From: an uncultured Lachnospiraceae bacterium
GTDB taxonomy: Bacteria; Bacillota; Clostridia; Lachnospirales; Lachnospiraceae
Reading direction: 5' to 3'
DNA length: 64,000 nucleotides
Assembly: GCA_910588295.1 (NCBI GenBank)
Contig: CAJUQO010000001.1
Span: 87,911 to 151,910, forward strand
Each line of letters opens with the position of its first letter. Within the stretch, counting starts at the first letter, position 1. Shown here one piece after another: positions 20,401-27,895 of this stretch. The notes under the pieces are model-generated. The model was not told the DNA's origin, ran no database searches, and was given only the letters and a program-made list of their open reading frames with translations. Both the position numbers and the translations under genes were made by a program.

Positions 20401-20939
20401 TCTTCCAGATGCTGATAAGTGGTGGGCTTGCCGGACAGACCGAGATACAGGGGCAGATATTGTCTGTCCTTTCCCCGGAGCAGTCTTTCAAATGACGGGC
20501 TGGTGTACAGGCGGAAAGCCTCCCGCATATCTACACGGGCCAGGCGGACAAAACCGTCCAGGCTGCGGATCTCATTGCCGCCCGCCTGCACCTTCTCCTC
20601 GCCCACGCACACCGACACCGGGATGCTGACTTCTTCCAGAGAGCTGCTGATGGTAATGATCCCCTCAAAATCCTCGCCATTTTTCAGTCCGCGGGCATCA
20701 ATCACATAACGGATATGAATGGCATTTCCCGAAAATTTGTCTTTCTCCAGGACGATCCTCCTGTGAGAACTGGACATCATGCCTTTGATCCGGCTGTTAT
20801 CACTGGCGGCGAAAAAAAACTCGCCCTGCTCGCTGCCGTCTGTGTTCACGGTCAGTTCGAGGCTGCTATCGGACAGGATCAGCCGGGGGGCCTGATAGAT
20901 GAACCTGCCGTTTAAAAGCTGTTCCATTCTTCTCTTCAA
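17409..20939 (-). CDS. DUF5717-like giant cytoplasmic protein
   Basis: This protein has 1176 residues and no recognisable catalytic motif, signal peptide or membrane helix. The first ~300 residues are beta-rich (FIYQAPRLILSDSSLELTV, then EEVSIPVSVCVGEEKVQ), like stacked Ig/C2-type domains. The remaining ~850 are helical, with repeated short helix pairs resembling HEAT/TPR solenoids. A TTG start at 20939 is chosen because AGGTGA lies six bases before it. ATG four codons later lacks as good a site. It leads the operon with the actin-like and TPR proteins. I recall it as a Lachnospiraceae-restricted family (DUF5717). Its size suggests a scaffold. Confidence 0.65.
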   Translation of the reverse strand: MKRRMEQLLNGRFIYQAPRLILSDSSLELTVNTDGSEQGEFFFAASDNSRIKGMMSSSHRRIVLEKDKFSGNAIHIRYVIDARGLKNGEDFEGIITISSSLEEVSIPVSVCVGEEKVQAGGNEIRSLDGFVRLARVDMREAFRLYTSPSFERLLRGKDRQYLPLYLGLSGKPTTYQHLEEFLVAAGKKEAVSLRIDRDEKIFDDVKRSQKDTLYIYKNTWGYVRMEIEIEGDFIQVEKKVITSEDFIGSAYGLEYVVRRERLRKGRNYGRIFIHTVYGTLVYVLTVTAQGTRDAEAARRKKEEVFLNRQLLAYCMESIDAARWKENTVDCLREIENQGRMQPAQYLYLTMLHHENREMAEAVAACWPLKETVFGDDEGELEGLALYMKKKVGLLGVQEDIRERLYSLHERNLDSFPLLWVWLEENPEFTDTRRMLELEKMEQMDCISPYFYMAVWKIIHRDINQLKKLSPMILHTLLFAIHAGRLTEEMAVKTACLAQHEKRFRPIVYRVLCACYDVKPDREVLTAIVRLVMMERPERKEYFRWYALAVEEQIRMTGLYEYYIETMQMPFTEVFPQVIRLYFVYNNRLSDSQKAFVYANVIRNQETDKVTYMSYREAMGRFALEQLDKGRMNEDYALIYQEFIRRITGQRMAEAISGVMFTQKIVCADKKIRQVAVVSPYLCQEAVYPMRDGQAFVQLYTEDEEILFEDGMKRRYGVTVPCERQRLMDCDHYVAACQAEDARSFGLLVHSMAPRLEKMPVSKDNLASFLRIAEDDRFIGECRFMAGTRVLEYYTKHDKEEMPEKVLKLILEDEFAKRNKPLVIRALMQRRMYTEAFDIVTKYGYEHIDIRHLYTLCTRIIEETHYAENDELICLAFELFGKNKVNTAILTYLRDNYVGPLSVMNDIRDRLPDKNVDSKPMDEELLILSMYVRRPLRDPEKILKSYQRGETSRMVVESFLVYCAFNWFMADDAMPNRIGSQLERLVEEKEDCNPICRLAVLKDYTYRSEMDDRQREMVRVQLDWLHRHGIRFSFYQELPPELIQAYQLEDRLFIEEKASPGDKITIYYRLVRGGAGSEEFRCEPMKDMFQGIFVKEFLLFYGETVEYYLVREHGKERIRTEMRQAVREQVEVDGYTKYQMLNRILASRQLKRQEETDKLMLDYLKQDTLSEQIFTIL

Positions 20940-20963
20940 TATCTTTCACCTGCGCTTTATCTC

Positions 20964-20991
20964 TTGACTGGTAGATTATATTCGTTATAAT
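20964..20991 (+). promoter_or_regulatory. Sigma-A promoter of the aminotransferase gene
   Basis: TTGACT, 16-base spacer, TATAAT. Transcription would start near 20998, giving a leader of about 125 bases that contains the hairpin at 21010-21060. Confidence 0.75.
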
Positions 20992-21009
20992 CTCTATATG
21001 TAGACACGC

Positions 21010-21060
21010 AACTGTTCAGTATCTCTACAGGATAAAAGCTTTGACCTGTGCTGAACAGTT
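21010..21060 (+). repeat. Palindromic repeat copy forming a leader hairpin
   Basis: AACTGTTCAG at 21010-21019 pairs with CTGAACAGTT at 21051-21060, and inside it ACAGG pairs with CCTGT. It is a variant of the GTAACAGTTC palindrome family found elsewhere in this window. It sits in the untranslated leader, between promoter and start codon, so it may act on mRNA stability or attenuation. No T-run follows, so simple termination is not supported. Confidence 0.7.
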
Positions 21061-21122
21061 ACGACACAACTGTTATAAATTATACACGAATGCTTGCTGT
21101 GATGCAAGTAGAGAGGACAGAC

Positions 21123-22226
21123 ATGGGCGGTATGCTGAAACATAAAGACCATTTTCACGGAAGTGACCTTGAAAAGATTGAAGAACTCTATCATATAAAA
21201 AAGGAGGATATCACCAGCTTCAGCGCAAATGTGAACCCGCTGGGAATCAGTTTCCGGCTGAAATCGGCCCTGGCCGAGCATCTGGATGTGATTACCTCCT
21301 ATCCCGACCGGGAGTACACGGCCCTCCGGCAATGCATCGCCGGGTATGTGGGCGCCCGGACGGAAAACGTAATCGTGGGAAACGGCTCCACGGAACTGAT
21401 TTCCCTGTTTATCCAGATCCGACAGCCGAAAAAAGCTATGATCCTGGGGCCCACCTACTCGGAATATGAGCGGGAGATCTCTCTGGGAGGCGGTATGACC
21501 GTCTACTATCCCCTGAAAGAAGAACAGGATTTCGTGATGGATGTGGAGGATCTTTGCGGACGGCTTAATGATTCCCTGGAGCTTCTGGTGCTGTGCAATC
21601 CCAACAATCCCACCTCCTCGGCGGTAAAAAAGCAGGATATGCGCCGGATCCTGAATACCTGCATGGAGCACGGCATTTTCGTGATGGTAGACGAGACTTA
21701 TGTGGAATTCGCGCCGGATGTCCGGGAAATCTCCTCCGTGGCCCTCGCCAACGATTACGATAACCTCATCGTGCTGCGGGGCACATCCAAATTTTTCGCC
21801 GCGCCCGGGCTGCGCCTGGGGTACGCCATCACCGGAAACATGGATCTGATCCGGAAAATCAACACCCGGAAAAATCCCTGGACAATCAACTCTCTGGCGG
21901 AGCTGGCCGGACGGCTGATGCTCACCGATGACGAATATATCGAGCGTACCCGGAACCTGATCGGCAATGAGAGGGAACGGATCTGCCGGATTCTGGATCG
22001 ATGGGATTCGGTAAAATATTATAAGCCTTATGGGAATTTCATTCTTGTCAAGATCCTGAAAGAGCATGTGGACGCCCAGCTGGTTTTTGACTGCTGCATC
22101 CGCAAAGGGATGATGATCCGGAACTGCTCCAGCTTCCCCTTCCTGGATTCCCGCTATATCCGTTTCTGCGTGATGCAGCCGGAGCAGAACGCACGGCTTT
22201 TGGAAACTATGGGGGAAATGCTGTAA
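21123..22226 (+). CDS. CobD/HisC-like PLP-dependent aminotransferase
   Basis: This 367-residue fold-type I PLP enzyme has TSFSANVNPLGI near residue 35, typical of CobD (L-threonine-O-3-phosphate decarboxylase) and HisC. The chain continues with VGNGSTELI, LCNPNNPTSS, the DETYVEF Asp that binds the pyridine N, and the Schiff-base Lys in RGTSKFFAAPGLRLGY. The NxNPLG start favours CobD, which makes aminopropanol phosphate for cobalamin. HisC-like imidazole-acetol activity cannot be excluded without neighbours. ATG at 21123 follows AGAGGA by five bases. A longer upstream frame would run into the leader hairpin. It converges on metY with only 16 bases between. Confidence 0.8.
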   Translation: MGGMLKHKDHFHGSDLEKIEELYHIKKEDITSFSANVNPLGISFRLKSALAEHLDVITSYPDREYTALRQCIAGYVGARTENVIVGNGSTELISLFIQIRQPKKAMILGPTYSEYEREISLGGGMTVYYPLKEEQDFVMDVEDLCGRLNDSLELLVLCNPNNPTSSAVKKQDMRRILNTCMEHGIFVMVDETYVEFAPDVREISSVALANDYDNLIVLRGTSKFFAAPGLRLGYAITGNMDLIRKINTRKNPWTINSLAELAGRLMLTDDEYIERTRNLIGNERERICRILDRWDSVKYYKPYGNFILVKILKEHVDAQLVFDCCIRKGMMIRNCSSFPFLDSRYIRFCVMQPEQNARLLETMGEML

Positions 22227-22242
22227 AGGGTTCCCCCCATCA

Positions 22243-23514
22243 TCATACCGCCTGCAGAGCTTGTTCCAGATCCGCCAGAATATCCTCCACATCCTCAATC
22301 CCGACAGACAGACGGATCAGCTCGGGAAGAACTCCCGCCTCCATAAGCTGCTGCTCGTTGAGCTGTCTGTGGGTGTGGCTGGCCGGATGCAGGACGCAGG
22401 TGCGGGCGTCGGCCACGTGAGTCACGATGGCAATCATTTTCAGGGCGTTAGTAAAACGCATGGCTCCTTCTCTGCCGCCTTTGGGGCCAAAAGAAAGCAC
22501 GCCGCAGACGCCGTTCGGCAGGTATTTCCGGGCCAGATCATAGTATTTATCCCCTTCCAGGCCCGCATATTCTACCCAGGCCACCTTCTCATGGTTCTTT
22601 AAATAGTCAGCGACTTTCTGCGCATTCTCACAGTGGCGCGCCATACGCAGATGTAAAGTCTCCAGGCCCACATTGGTCAGGAAGGCGTTCATCGGGGACT
22701 GGCAGGCGCCCATATCCCGGGTGAGCTGGGCCACGATCTTCTGGATATAGCCGCATTTCCCGAATTTTTCCGCATATACGATACCATGGTAAGACTCGTC
22801 CGGGGTGGTCAGGCCGGGATAACGGTCTTTATGGGCCATCCAGTCAAAATTGCCGCTGTCCACCACGCAGCCGCCCACGGCCATGGCGTGGCCGTCCATG
22901 TATTTTGTGGTGGAATGGGTCACGATATCGGCCCCGAAGCTAAAGGGGGTGCAGTTGATAGGCGTGGCAAAAGTATTGTCCACGATCAGCGGACAGCCGT
23001 GCCTGTGGGCCAGCCGGGCGAATTTCTCTATATCCAGCACGGAACCGGCAGGATTGGCGATGGTCTCCCCGAATACCGCCTTTGTCTCCGGGCGGAAATA
23101 TCGTTCCAGCTCCTCCTCTGGCAGATCCTGATCTGCCAGAGTACAGGCAATACCGAAACGTTTCAGCGTGACGTTCAGCAGGTTGGAGGTGCCGCCGTAT
23201 ACCTTGGCGGCGCAGACGATGTGATCTCCGGCCTCACAGATATTGGTCACGGCGTACAGTGTGGCCGCCTGCCCCGAGGATGTCAGCGTGGCCGCCACGC
23301 CGCCCTCCAGAGCGCAGATCTTCTTCGCCACGGCGTCGCAGGTGGGGTTGGCCAGGCGGGTATAGAAATATCCCTCTGCCTCCAGGTCAAAGAGCTTGCC
23401 CATCTCCTCGCTGGTGTCATATTTGAACGTGGTGCTCTGGGTGATCGGCAGGACACGGGCTTCGCCGTTTTTTGGTGTGTAGCCGCCCTGCACGCAGATA
23501 GTGGATTTTTTCAT
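22243..23514 (-). CDS. metY: O-acetylhomoserine (thiol)-lyase
   Basis: This 423-residue Cys/Met metabolism PLP enzyme condenses O-acetylhomoserine with sulfide (or methanethiol) to homocysteine (or methionine). The PLP lysine is in VTHSTTKYMDGH, and the aromatic-rich GYFYTRLANPTCDAVAKK is the MetY/MetB family mark. The clostridial insert SYHGIVYAEKFG is present. The start ATG follows a GAGAGGAG site. No T-box or SAM riboswitch is evident in the roughly 70 bases upstream. Confidence 0.9.
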   Translation of the reverse strand: MKKSTICVQGGYTPKNGEARVLPITQSTTFKYDTSEEMGKLFDLEAEGYFYTRLANPTCDAVAKKICALEGGVAATLTSSGQAATLYAVTNICEAGDHIVCAAKVYGGTSNLLNVTLKRFGIACTLADQDLPEEELERYFRPETKAVFGETIANPAGSVLDIEKFARLAHRHGCPLIVDNTFATPINCTPFSFGADIVTHSTTKYMDGHAMAVGGCVVDSGNFDWMAHKDRYPGLTTPDESYHGIVYAEKFGKCGYIQKIVAQLTRDMGACQSPMNAFLTNVGLETLHLRMARHCENAQKVADYLKNHEKVAWVEYAGLEGDKYYDLARKYLPNGVCGVLSFGPKGGREGAMRFTNALKMIAIVTHVADARTCVLHPASHTHRQLNEQQLMEAGVLPELIRLSVGIEDVEDILADLEQALQAV

Positions 23515-23583
23515 GGTCGCTCCTCTCTTTTGTCTTTTTATGACAGTGTATCACCCGAAAGCATTTCTTTCAACCCGCGAATT

Positions 23584-23716
23584 CATTCCCAATACCAGGG
23601 AATCTCCTCCGGCTTCAGATCCTCATCCGGCTTTGGCATATATCTCCGGAATATTTTTTCCATAGGCACGGAAACCAGCAGACAGAGGAGCCCCGGCAGC
23701 GCATAGGCCGCAAAGT
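23584..23716 (-). pseudogene. C-terminal remnant of a membrane transporter
   Basis: Minus-strand translation gives a 44-residue tail: a hydrophobic helix (AAYALPGLLCLLVSVPMEKIF) then a charged end stopping at IPWYWE. It has no start codon. An in-frame stop lies a few codons upstream, next to a run of seven A. It reads like the last helix of a polytopic transporter whose body has been deleted. The rest of 23515-23994 is AT-rich. It holds only one half-site of the dispersed palindrome (23850-23863) and the hairpin at 23954. Confidence 0.55.
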
Positions 23717-23953
23717 CTGCATTTTTTTATCCCCTCTTTTTTCTTTATGATAGCAATTTACTTCCCTTTTTTCGTGCAGATTGATCTATAAAAAATGCAC
23801 TTTCGCCTAATTTTTTAAAAAGTGCATGAATAATATGGATATATCCCCGTCTGAACTGTTACATTTTATATTCTTTTCTCCTCCCCCCGAAATTGACTTT
23901 TCTTCCGTCTTCTCCTATAATGGAAAACAATAAAAAACGCAGAACAAACCAAT

Positions 23954-23978
23954 GGCCTGTGCATCGGCTGCACAGGCC
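23954..23978 (+). other. Perfect hairpin just upstream of the pduB-like gene
   Basis: GGCCTGTGCA, five bases, TGCACAGGCC: a perfect 10-bp stem ending 16 bases before the start codon, close to the GAGG ribosome site. It is not followed by T residues, so it is more likely a translational or mRNA-stability element than a terminator. Confidence 0.6.
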
Positions 23979-23994
23979 GCCAGTGAGGATATTT

Positions 23995-24708
23995 ATGAAT
24001 ATACAGGACATTTCCACCAACTGTACCCTGACGGAATTTGTCGGAACGGCGGTTCTGGATTCCATCGGACTGGTGATCGGCGGTGTAGACGAACAGCTCC
24101 AAAAAGCCATGGGCATTCCCGATAAATACCGGGCCCTGGGGGTGTTCAGCTCCCGTACCGGCGCCGCCGGACAGATCACGGCGGTGGATGACGCCGTCAA
24201 GGCCACCAATACCTCCGTTCTCTCCATTGAGCTTCCCCGGGATACGAAGGGCTGGGGCGGCCACGGCAACTATATCGTGCTGGGCGGAGAGAATGTGGAG
24301 GAAGCCCGCCACGCCATAGAGCTGGCCCTGGAGCTTACCAACCGCAACGCCGGGGAGCTTTATATCAGCCAGGCCGGACATCTGGAGTTTGCCTATTCCG
24401 CCCGCTCGGGGGAAGCCCTTCAAATGGCCTTTAACGCCCCGTCGGGGGAGGCTTTCGGTTTCTTATGCGGCTCTCCCGCCGCCATCGGCCTTGTCATGGC
24501 CGACCGGGCCCTAAAATCCGCCGATGTGAAAATCATCTCCTACATGACGCCAAACCGGGGTACCAGCCATTCCAATGAGGTTATCGTGGCAGTCACCGGG
24601 GACGCCAGCGCCGTCAGAGAATCGGTGCTGACGGCCAGGGAGATCGGTCTGCAGCTCCTGATCGCCATGGGCAGCTACCCGGAGATTCCGGGGACGCCCT
24701 ATCTGTAA
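23995..24708 (+). CDS. PduB-type tandem-BMC microcompartment shell protein (orphan)
   Basis: This 237-residue protein has two tandem BMC domains, matching the PduB/BMC-T family that forms trimeric pseudohexameric shell tiles with a gated pore. Visible family marks are CTLTEFVGTAVLDSIGLVI, VFSSRTGAAGQI, the VDDAVKATNTSVLSIELPRD stretch, GGHGNYIVLGG, and, in the second domain, LEFAYSAR and APSGEAFGFLCGSPAA. ATG at 23995 is chosen because of the adjacent GAGGA and the family N-terminus. An upstream in-frame ATG would put the hairpin inside the coding region. A terminator follows at once, so the gene is monocistronic. No diol dehydratase, aldehyde dehydrogenase or other shell gene is nearby. Confidence 0.88.
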   Translation: MNIQDISTNCTLTEFVGTAVLDSIGLVIGGVDEQLQKAMGIPDKYRALGVFSSRTGAAGQITAVDDAVKATNTSVLSIELPRDTKGWGGHGNYIVLGGENVEEARHAIELALELTNRNAGELYISQAGHLEFAYSARSGEALQMAFNAPSGEAFGFLCGSPAAIGLVMADRALKSADVKIISYMTPNRGTSHSNEVIVAVTGDASAVRESVLTAREIGLQLLIAMGSYPEIPGTPYL

Positions 24709-24713
24709 AATCA

Positions 24714-24766
24714 AAAACTGCCGTGGGACACAGTCTGTACAGAGACGCCCCACGGCAGTTTTTTGC
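24714..24766. terminator. Bidirectional terminator
   Basis: AACTGCCGTGGG (24716-24727) pairs with CCCACGGCAGTT (24749-24760), with A5 on the left and T6 on the right. It ends the pduB-like gene and the leftward peptidase operon. Confidence 0.9.
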
Positions 24767-24798
24767 TTTTCTTTCAAATTTTGTTTTACTGACTTCCT

Positions 24799-26040
24799 TT
24801 ATCGTCTGCGTCTGCGGCCCTTTCCCTGCCAGTTGGCCACCACGAGCAACGCGGCGGAAACCATAAATATCGCTGCCGCCGTCGACATGCTGACATCGTC
24901 ATCCGACGGATTCACGGAAACGGATTCTCCAGGTACGGACTGTTCGGCACCGGAGGATCTGGAACCGTCTCCCAGAGCTTCTTCCGCAGGCAGATCGGCC
25001 CCGTGACCGGTCTCCGCCCCGGAGCCGCCCATGACGCTGTCCCGCCCGACCGTCCCCACCAGGCTTTCCTGCCCCGGACGGTCCCCGGAATCCCCGTCTC
25101 CGACCAGAGCACCGCCCGCGTTTTCCTCTTCCCTGTTCCCCAGCAGTTTTTGGACGGCTTCCGGGGAGGACTGCTCACAGACAGCCTCTCGGATAGCTTC
25201 CTTGCACACGTCGCAAAATTCATATTCTTTACCCAGATACTGCATCTTACAGTTTTCGGACGGTTTGTACCACCCCGCCCTGCCATCGGTATAAGGATAT
25301 ACGCCCACGCCGTCTATGCCCACATAACTGCTCCACCGGACTTTTTCCGGGTCGCTCTCCGTAGTCATATTAGGCGCCTCCTCGGCATACTCGTCCCCGG
25401 CCCAGTATTCGTCGGCCAGCTTGGCCACCGTATGGCCCAGCTCGTGGAGCAGGATCTCCATGGAGCTCTCATGGAGGGAAGCCACGCAGATATTCCCTCC
25501 GCTGCCCCCGTACACATTGGAATTGACGAGCAGGATACTGTAATCCGCTGCCGGCAGGATCGTCTCCTGCATCGCCTCCACCTTCTCCTCATCCTCGGGC
25601 TCCAGGCTCAGCAGCCGCTGCATCCCATAGCTCCAGAAATGGCTGCCGAAATATGTATCGCGGGAGTCCAGATTGGCCTCCAGCACATCTCCGGCCCGGT
25701 CGCCCAGAGCGCCGGATTCCACGGAAACCGTACCATAGGCATAGATCTTGCACAGCCCGGACAGCTCGTCATAGGGAGACGTCTGCATAGCATAAACGGC
25801 GGCAGCCCTGGCCTGCTCATAAAACAGCTTCTGCTCATCTGCCGTAAATCCGTCGCCGAAAATCAACAGCACAAAAGCATCCTCGTCTGCCAGATCTGTG
25901 TCGCCATAAACCAGCATCGGCTGCCCGGCCGTCTCCAGATCGGAGGCCCGCACATGGCCCCCGACGTTTGACAGGCAGAGCATCACCGAACCGATCACGG
26001 CAGCCCATATTAAATTTCTCTGGTGTTTTCTTTCAGCCAC
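24799..26040 (-). CDS. Membrane-anchored M64 (IgA peptidase-like) metallopeptidase
   Basis: This 413-residue exported zinc peptidase of the M64 family, named for Clostridium ramosum IgA protease, has an N-terminal signal segment (residues 10-32). The zinc motif HELGH spans residues 199-203, followed by LADEY at 208-212, the extended M64 signature. A cysteine pair in FCDVCKEAI follows. Residues 290-375 are a low-complexity Gly/Ser/Asp linker. A C-terminal membrane helix (AAAIFMVSAALLVVANW) ends in an arginine-rich tail, so the enzyme is displayed on the outer face. GTG at 26040 overlaps the end of the aminopeptidase gene by 31 bases and has GAGGAAG seven bases upstream, suggesting translational coupling. 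IgA cleavage itself is not proven by sequence. Confidence 0.8.
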   Translation of the reverse strand: MAERKHQRNLIWAAVIGSVMLCLSNVGGHVRASDLETAGQPMLVYGDTDLADEDAFVLLIFGDGFTADEQKLFYEQARAAAVYAMQTSPYDELSGLCKIYAYGTVSVESGALGDRAGDVLEANLDSRDTYFGSHFWSYGMQRLLSLEPEDEEKVEAMQETILPAADYSILLVNSNVYGGSGGNICVASLHESSMEILLHELGHTVAKLADEYWAGDEYAEEAPNMTTESDPEKVRWSSYVGIDGVGVYPYTDGRAGWYKPSENCKMQYLGKEYEFCDVCKEAIREAVCEQSSPEAVQKLLGNREEENAGGALVGDGDSGDRPGQESLVGTVGRDSVMGGSGAETGHGADLPAEEALGDGSRSSGAEQSVPGESVSVNPSDDDVSMSTAAAIFMVSAALLVVANWQGKGRRRRR

Positions 26041-27830
26041 AGACGATCTTCCTCATCCAGACAGGGGGCCATGGTCTCATATACCATGCGGTGATAATTA
26101 TTCAGATTCTCCCTGTCCTCTTTACTCATCATTTCAGGCAGAATAGCGTCCAGATCAATCGGAACATAGGTAATATTCTCAAAACGCATAAACTGCCCAT
26201 ATTCATTCTTACTGTCTTTGACACAGACCAGCTCGTTTTCAATACGGATACCATACCGGCCCTCCATATAAACGCCCGGCTCATCCGTAGTCACCATGCC
26301 CTCCTCGAGCACCGTCGCCGAATCCTTCCGCATACGCCAGCGGAAACCGTTGGGGCCCTCATGGACATTGAGCAGATAGCCGTTTCCATGACCCGTGCCG
26401 CATTTATAATCGATTCCCTGCTTCCACAACGGCGCGCGGCAGAGAATGTCCAAATTCAACCCCGAACACCCATGAAGGAACCGGGCATTGGCCAGAGCCA
26501 GATTGCCGATACACACGCTGGTGTACATCCGTTTTTCCTCGTCGGTGAGGCTGCCCAGTACGATTGTCCTGGTAATATCCGTGGAACCTTCCCGATAATG
26601 GCCGCCGGAATCCACCAACAGCAGCCCCTCCGGCTTTAATTCCACGTTGCTCTTCTCTCCGGGCTGGTAGTGCATCATGGCCGCATTTGGGCCGTAAGCC
26701 GCAATCGTCTCAAAAGACAGATCCAGAAAGCCCGGCTGGCGGCGTCTGCACCCGGCCAGATATTCACTGGCGGACAGCTCCGTGATTGTCTCTTTGCCCA
26801 CATGTTCTTTGACCCAGCGTATGAAATGGATCACAGCCGCCGCATCCTGTACATGGGCCTTTCGGATATTTTCAAGCTCCACCGGATTTTTGATTGCTTT
26901 CATCCTCTGCTCGGGATTCACCTGATCAACGATCTGATATTCGTCCAGGATACTGTTCAGCAGACTGTAATTGACGGATTTTTTGTCCAGCAGGATCCGG
27001 TTATAAGGGGGCAGATCCCCTAAAGTCTGATATACCTCTTCATAGGGACGCACCTGCACCTGCTGTTCTTTCAGATATGCCTGTACCTCCTCGCCCAGCA
27101 CCCCCATGTCCGCATACCAGGTGCACCAGTTTTCCCCCATCAGCAGGTAGGACATGACCACCGGCACATGGGGAATGTCATTTCCCCGGATATTTAAAAT
27201 CCAGGCGATATCGCACAGGTCGGACAGCAGATGGAGGTTGGCCCCCGCCTTTTTCATCTCAGCGCGCACATCAGCCAGCTTCTCCTTCGCGGATCTTCCC
27301 GCATAGCGTTCCTCAAGGATCCAGGCCGGATGCACCGGGAAAGACGGCCTGTCCTTCCACAACTGCCCCACCAGATCCTCCGATGTATGGAGCCGGGCCT
27401 GCTTTTTCTCGACGATCTTCGCGTATTTTTCACCGTCCACGGCGCTGACCACCCGCCCGTCAAAGGCCAGGCAGCCGCCCTCCTCCAAATGGCGCTCCAC
27501 ATATTCCCGTATCGTGGGCACGCCCTCCTCCTCCATTTTCTGGAGAATGATGCCGGTGCCGCGAAGCTCCGCGGCCGCCTGGATGAAATACCGTCCGTCC
27601 GTCCACAGACACGCCTCCTCCCGGCTGATCACCGCCGTTCCCGCCGATCCGCTGAAACCGGTAATATATTTTCTGGTACAAAAATGGGCGTCCACATACT
27701 CCGACCCGTGATAATCCTCCGTGGGAATGACCACCATGGAAATCCCCTTCTCACGCATAAGACCGCGCAGCGCCTCCACACGCGAGCGGATCACTGCTCC
27801 TTCATCCCTGCTCTCGCCATTCTGCTTCAT
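26010..27830 (-). CDS. Xaa-Pro aminopeptidase (aminopeptidase P family)
   Basis: This 606-residue cytosolic M24B metallopeptidase removes N-terminal residues before proline. It has two creatinase-like N-terminal domains and a C-terminal pita-bread catalytic domain, the three-domain form known from eukaryotic and clostridial aminopeptidase P1. Metal ligands are seen in LLVDSGG (Asp), STDITRT (Asp), GTGHGNGYLL (His), TDEPGVY (Glu) and RIENEL (Glu). ATG at 27830 is chosen because AGGAGG lies nine bases upstream. A longer frame would run into larC. It follows larC by 65 bases. Confidence 0.9.
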   Translation of the reverse strand: MKQNGESRDEGAVIRSRVEALRGLMREKGISMVVIPTEDYHGSEYVDAHFCTRKYITGFSGSAGTAVISREEACLWTDGRYFIQAAAELRGTGIILQKMEEEGVPTIREYVERHLEEGGCLAFDGRVVSAVDGEKYAKIVEKKQARLHTSEDLVGQLWKDRPSFPVHPAWILEERYAGRSAKEKLADVRAEMKKAGANLHLLSDLCDIAWILNIRGNDIPHVPVVMSYLLMGENWCTWYADMGVLGEEVQAYLKEQQVQVRPYEEVYQTLGDLPPYNRILLDKKSVNYSLLNSILDEYQIVDQVNPEQRMKAIKNPVELENIRKAHVQDAAAVIHFIRWVKEHVGKETITELSASEYLAGCRRRQPGFLDLSFETIAAYGPNAAMMHYQPGEKSNVELKPEGLLLVDSGGHYREGSTDITRTIVLGSLTDEEKRMYTSVCIGNLALANARFLHGCSGLNLDILCRAPLWKQGIDYKCGTGHGNGYLLNVHEGPNGFRWRMRKDSATVLEEGMVTTDEPGVYMEGRYGIRIENELVCVKDSKNEYGQFMRFENITYVPIDLDAILPEMMSKEDRENLNNYHRMVYETMAPCLDEEDRLWLKENTREI

Positions 27831-27895
27831 GGCCCCTATCCTCCTGTTCTTTCCGTCACTGTCACGCACCGAGATAAAAAAATCCTCCGTACATT

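Noticed and set aside
20994..22298. A 434-residue minus-strand frame over the aminotransferase
   Set aside because: Antisense to a gene with recognisable PLP motifs; no RBS and no family resemblance.
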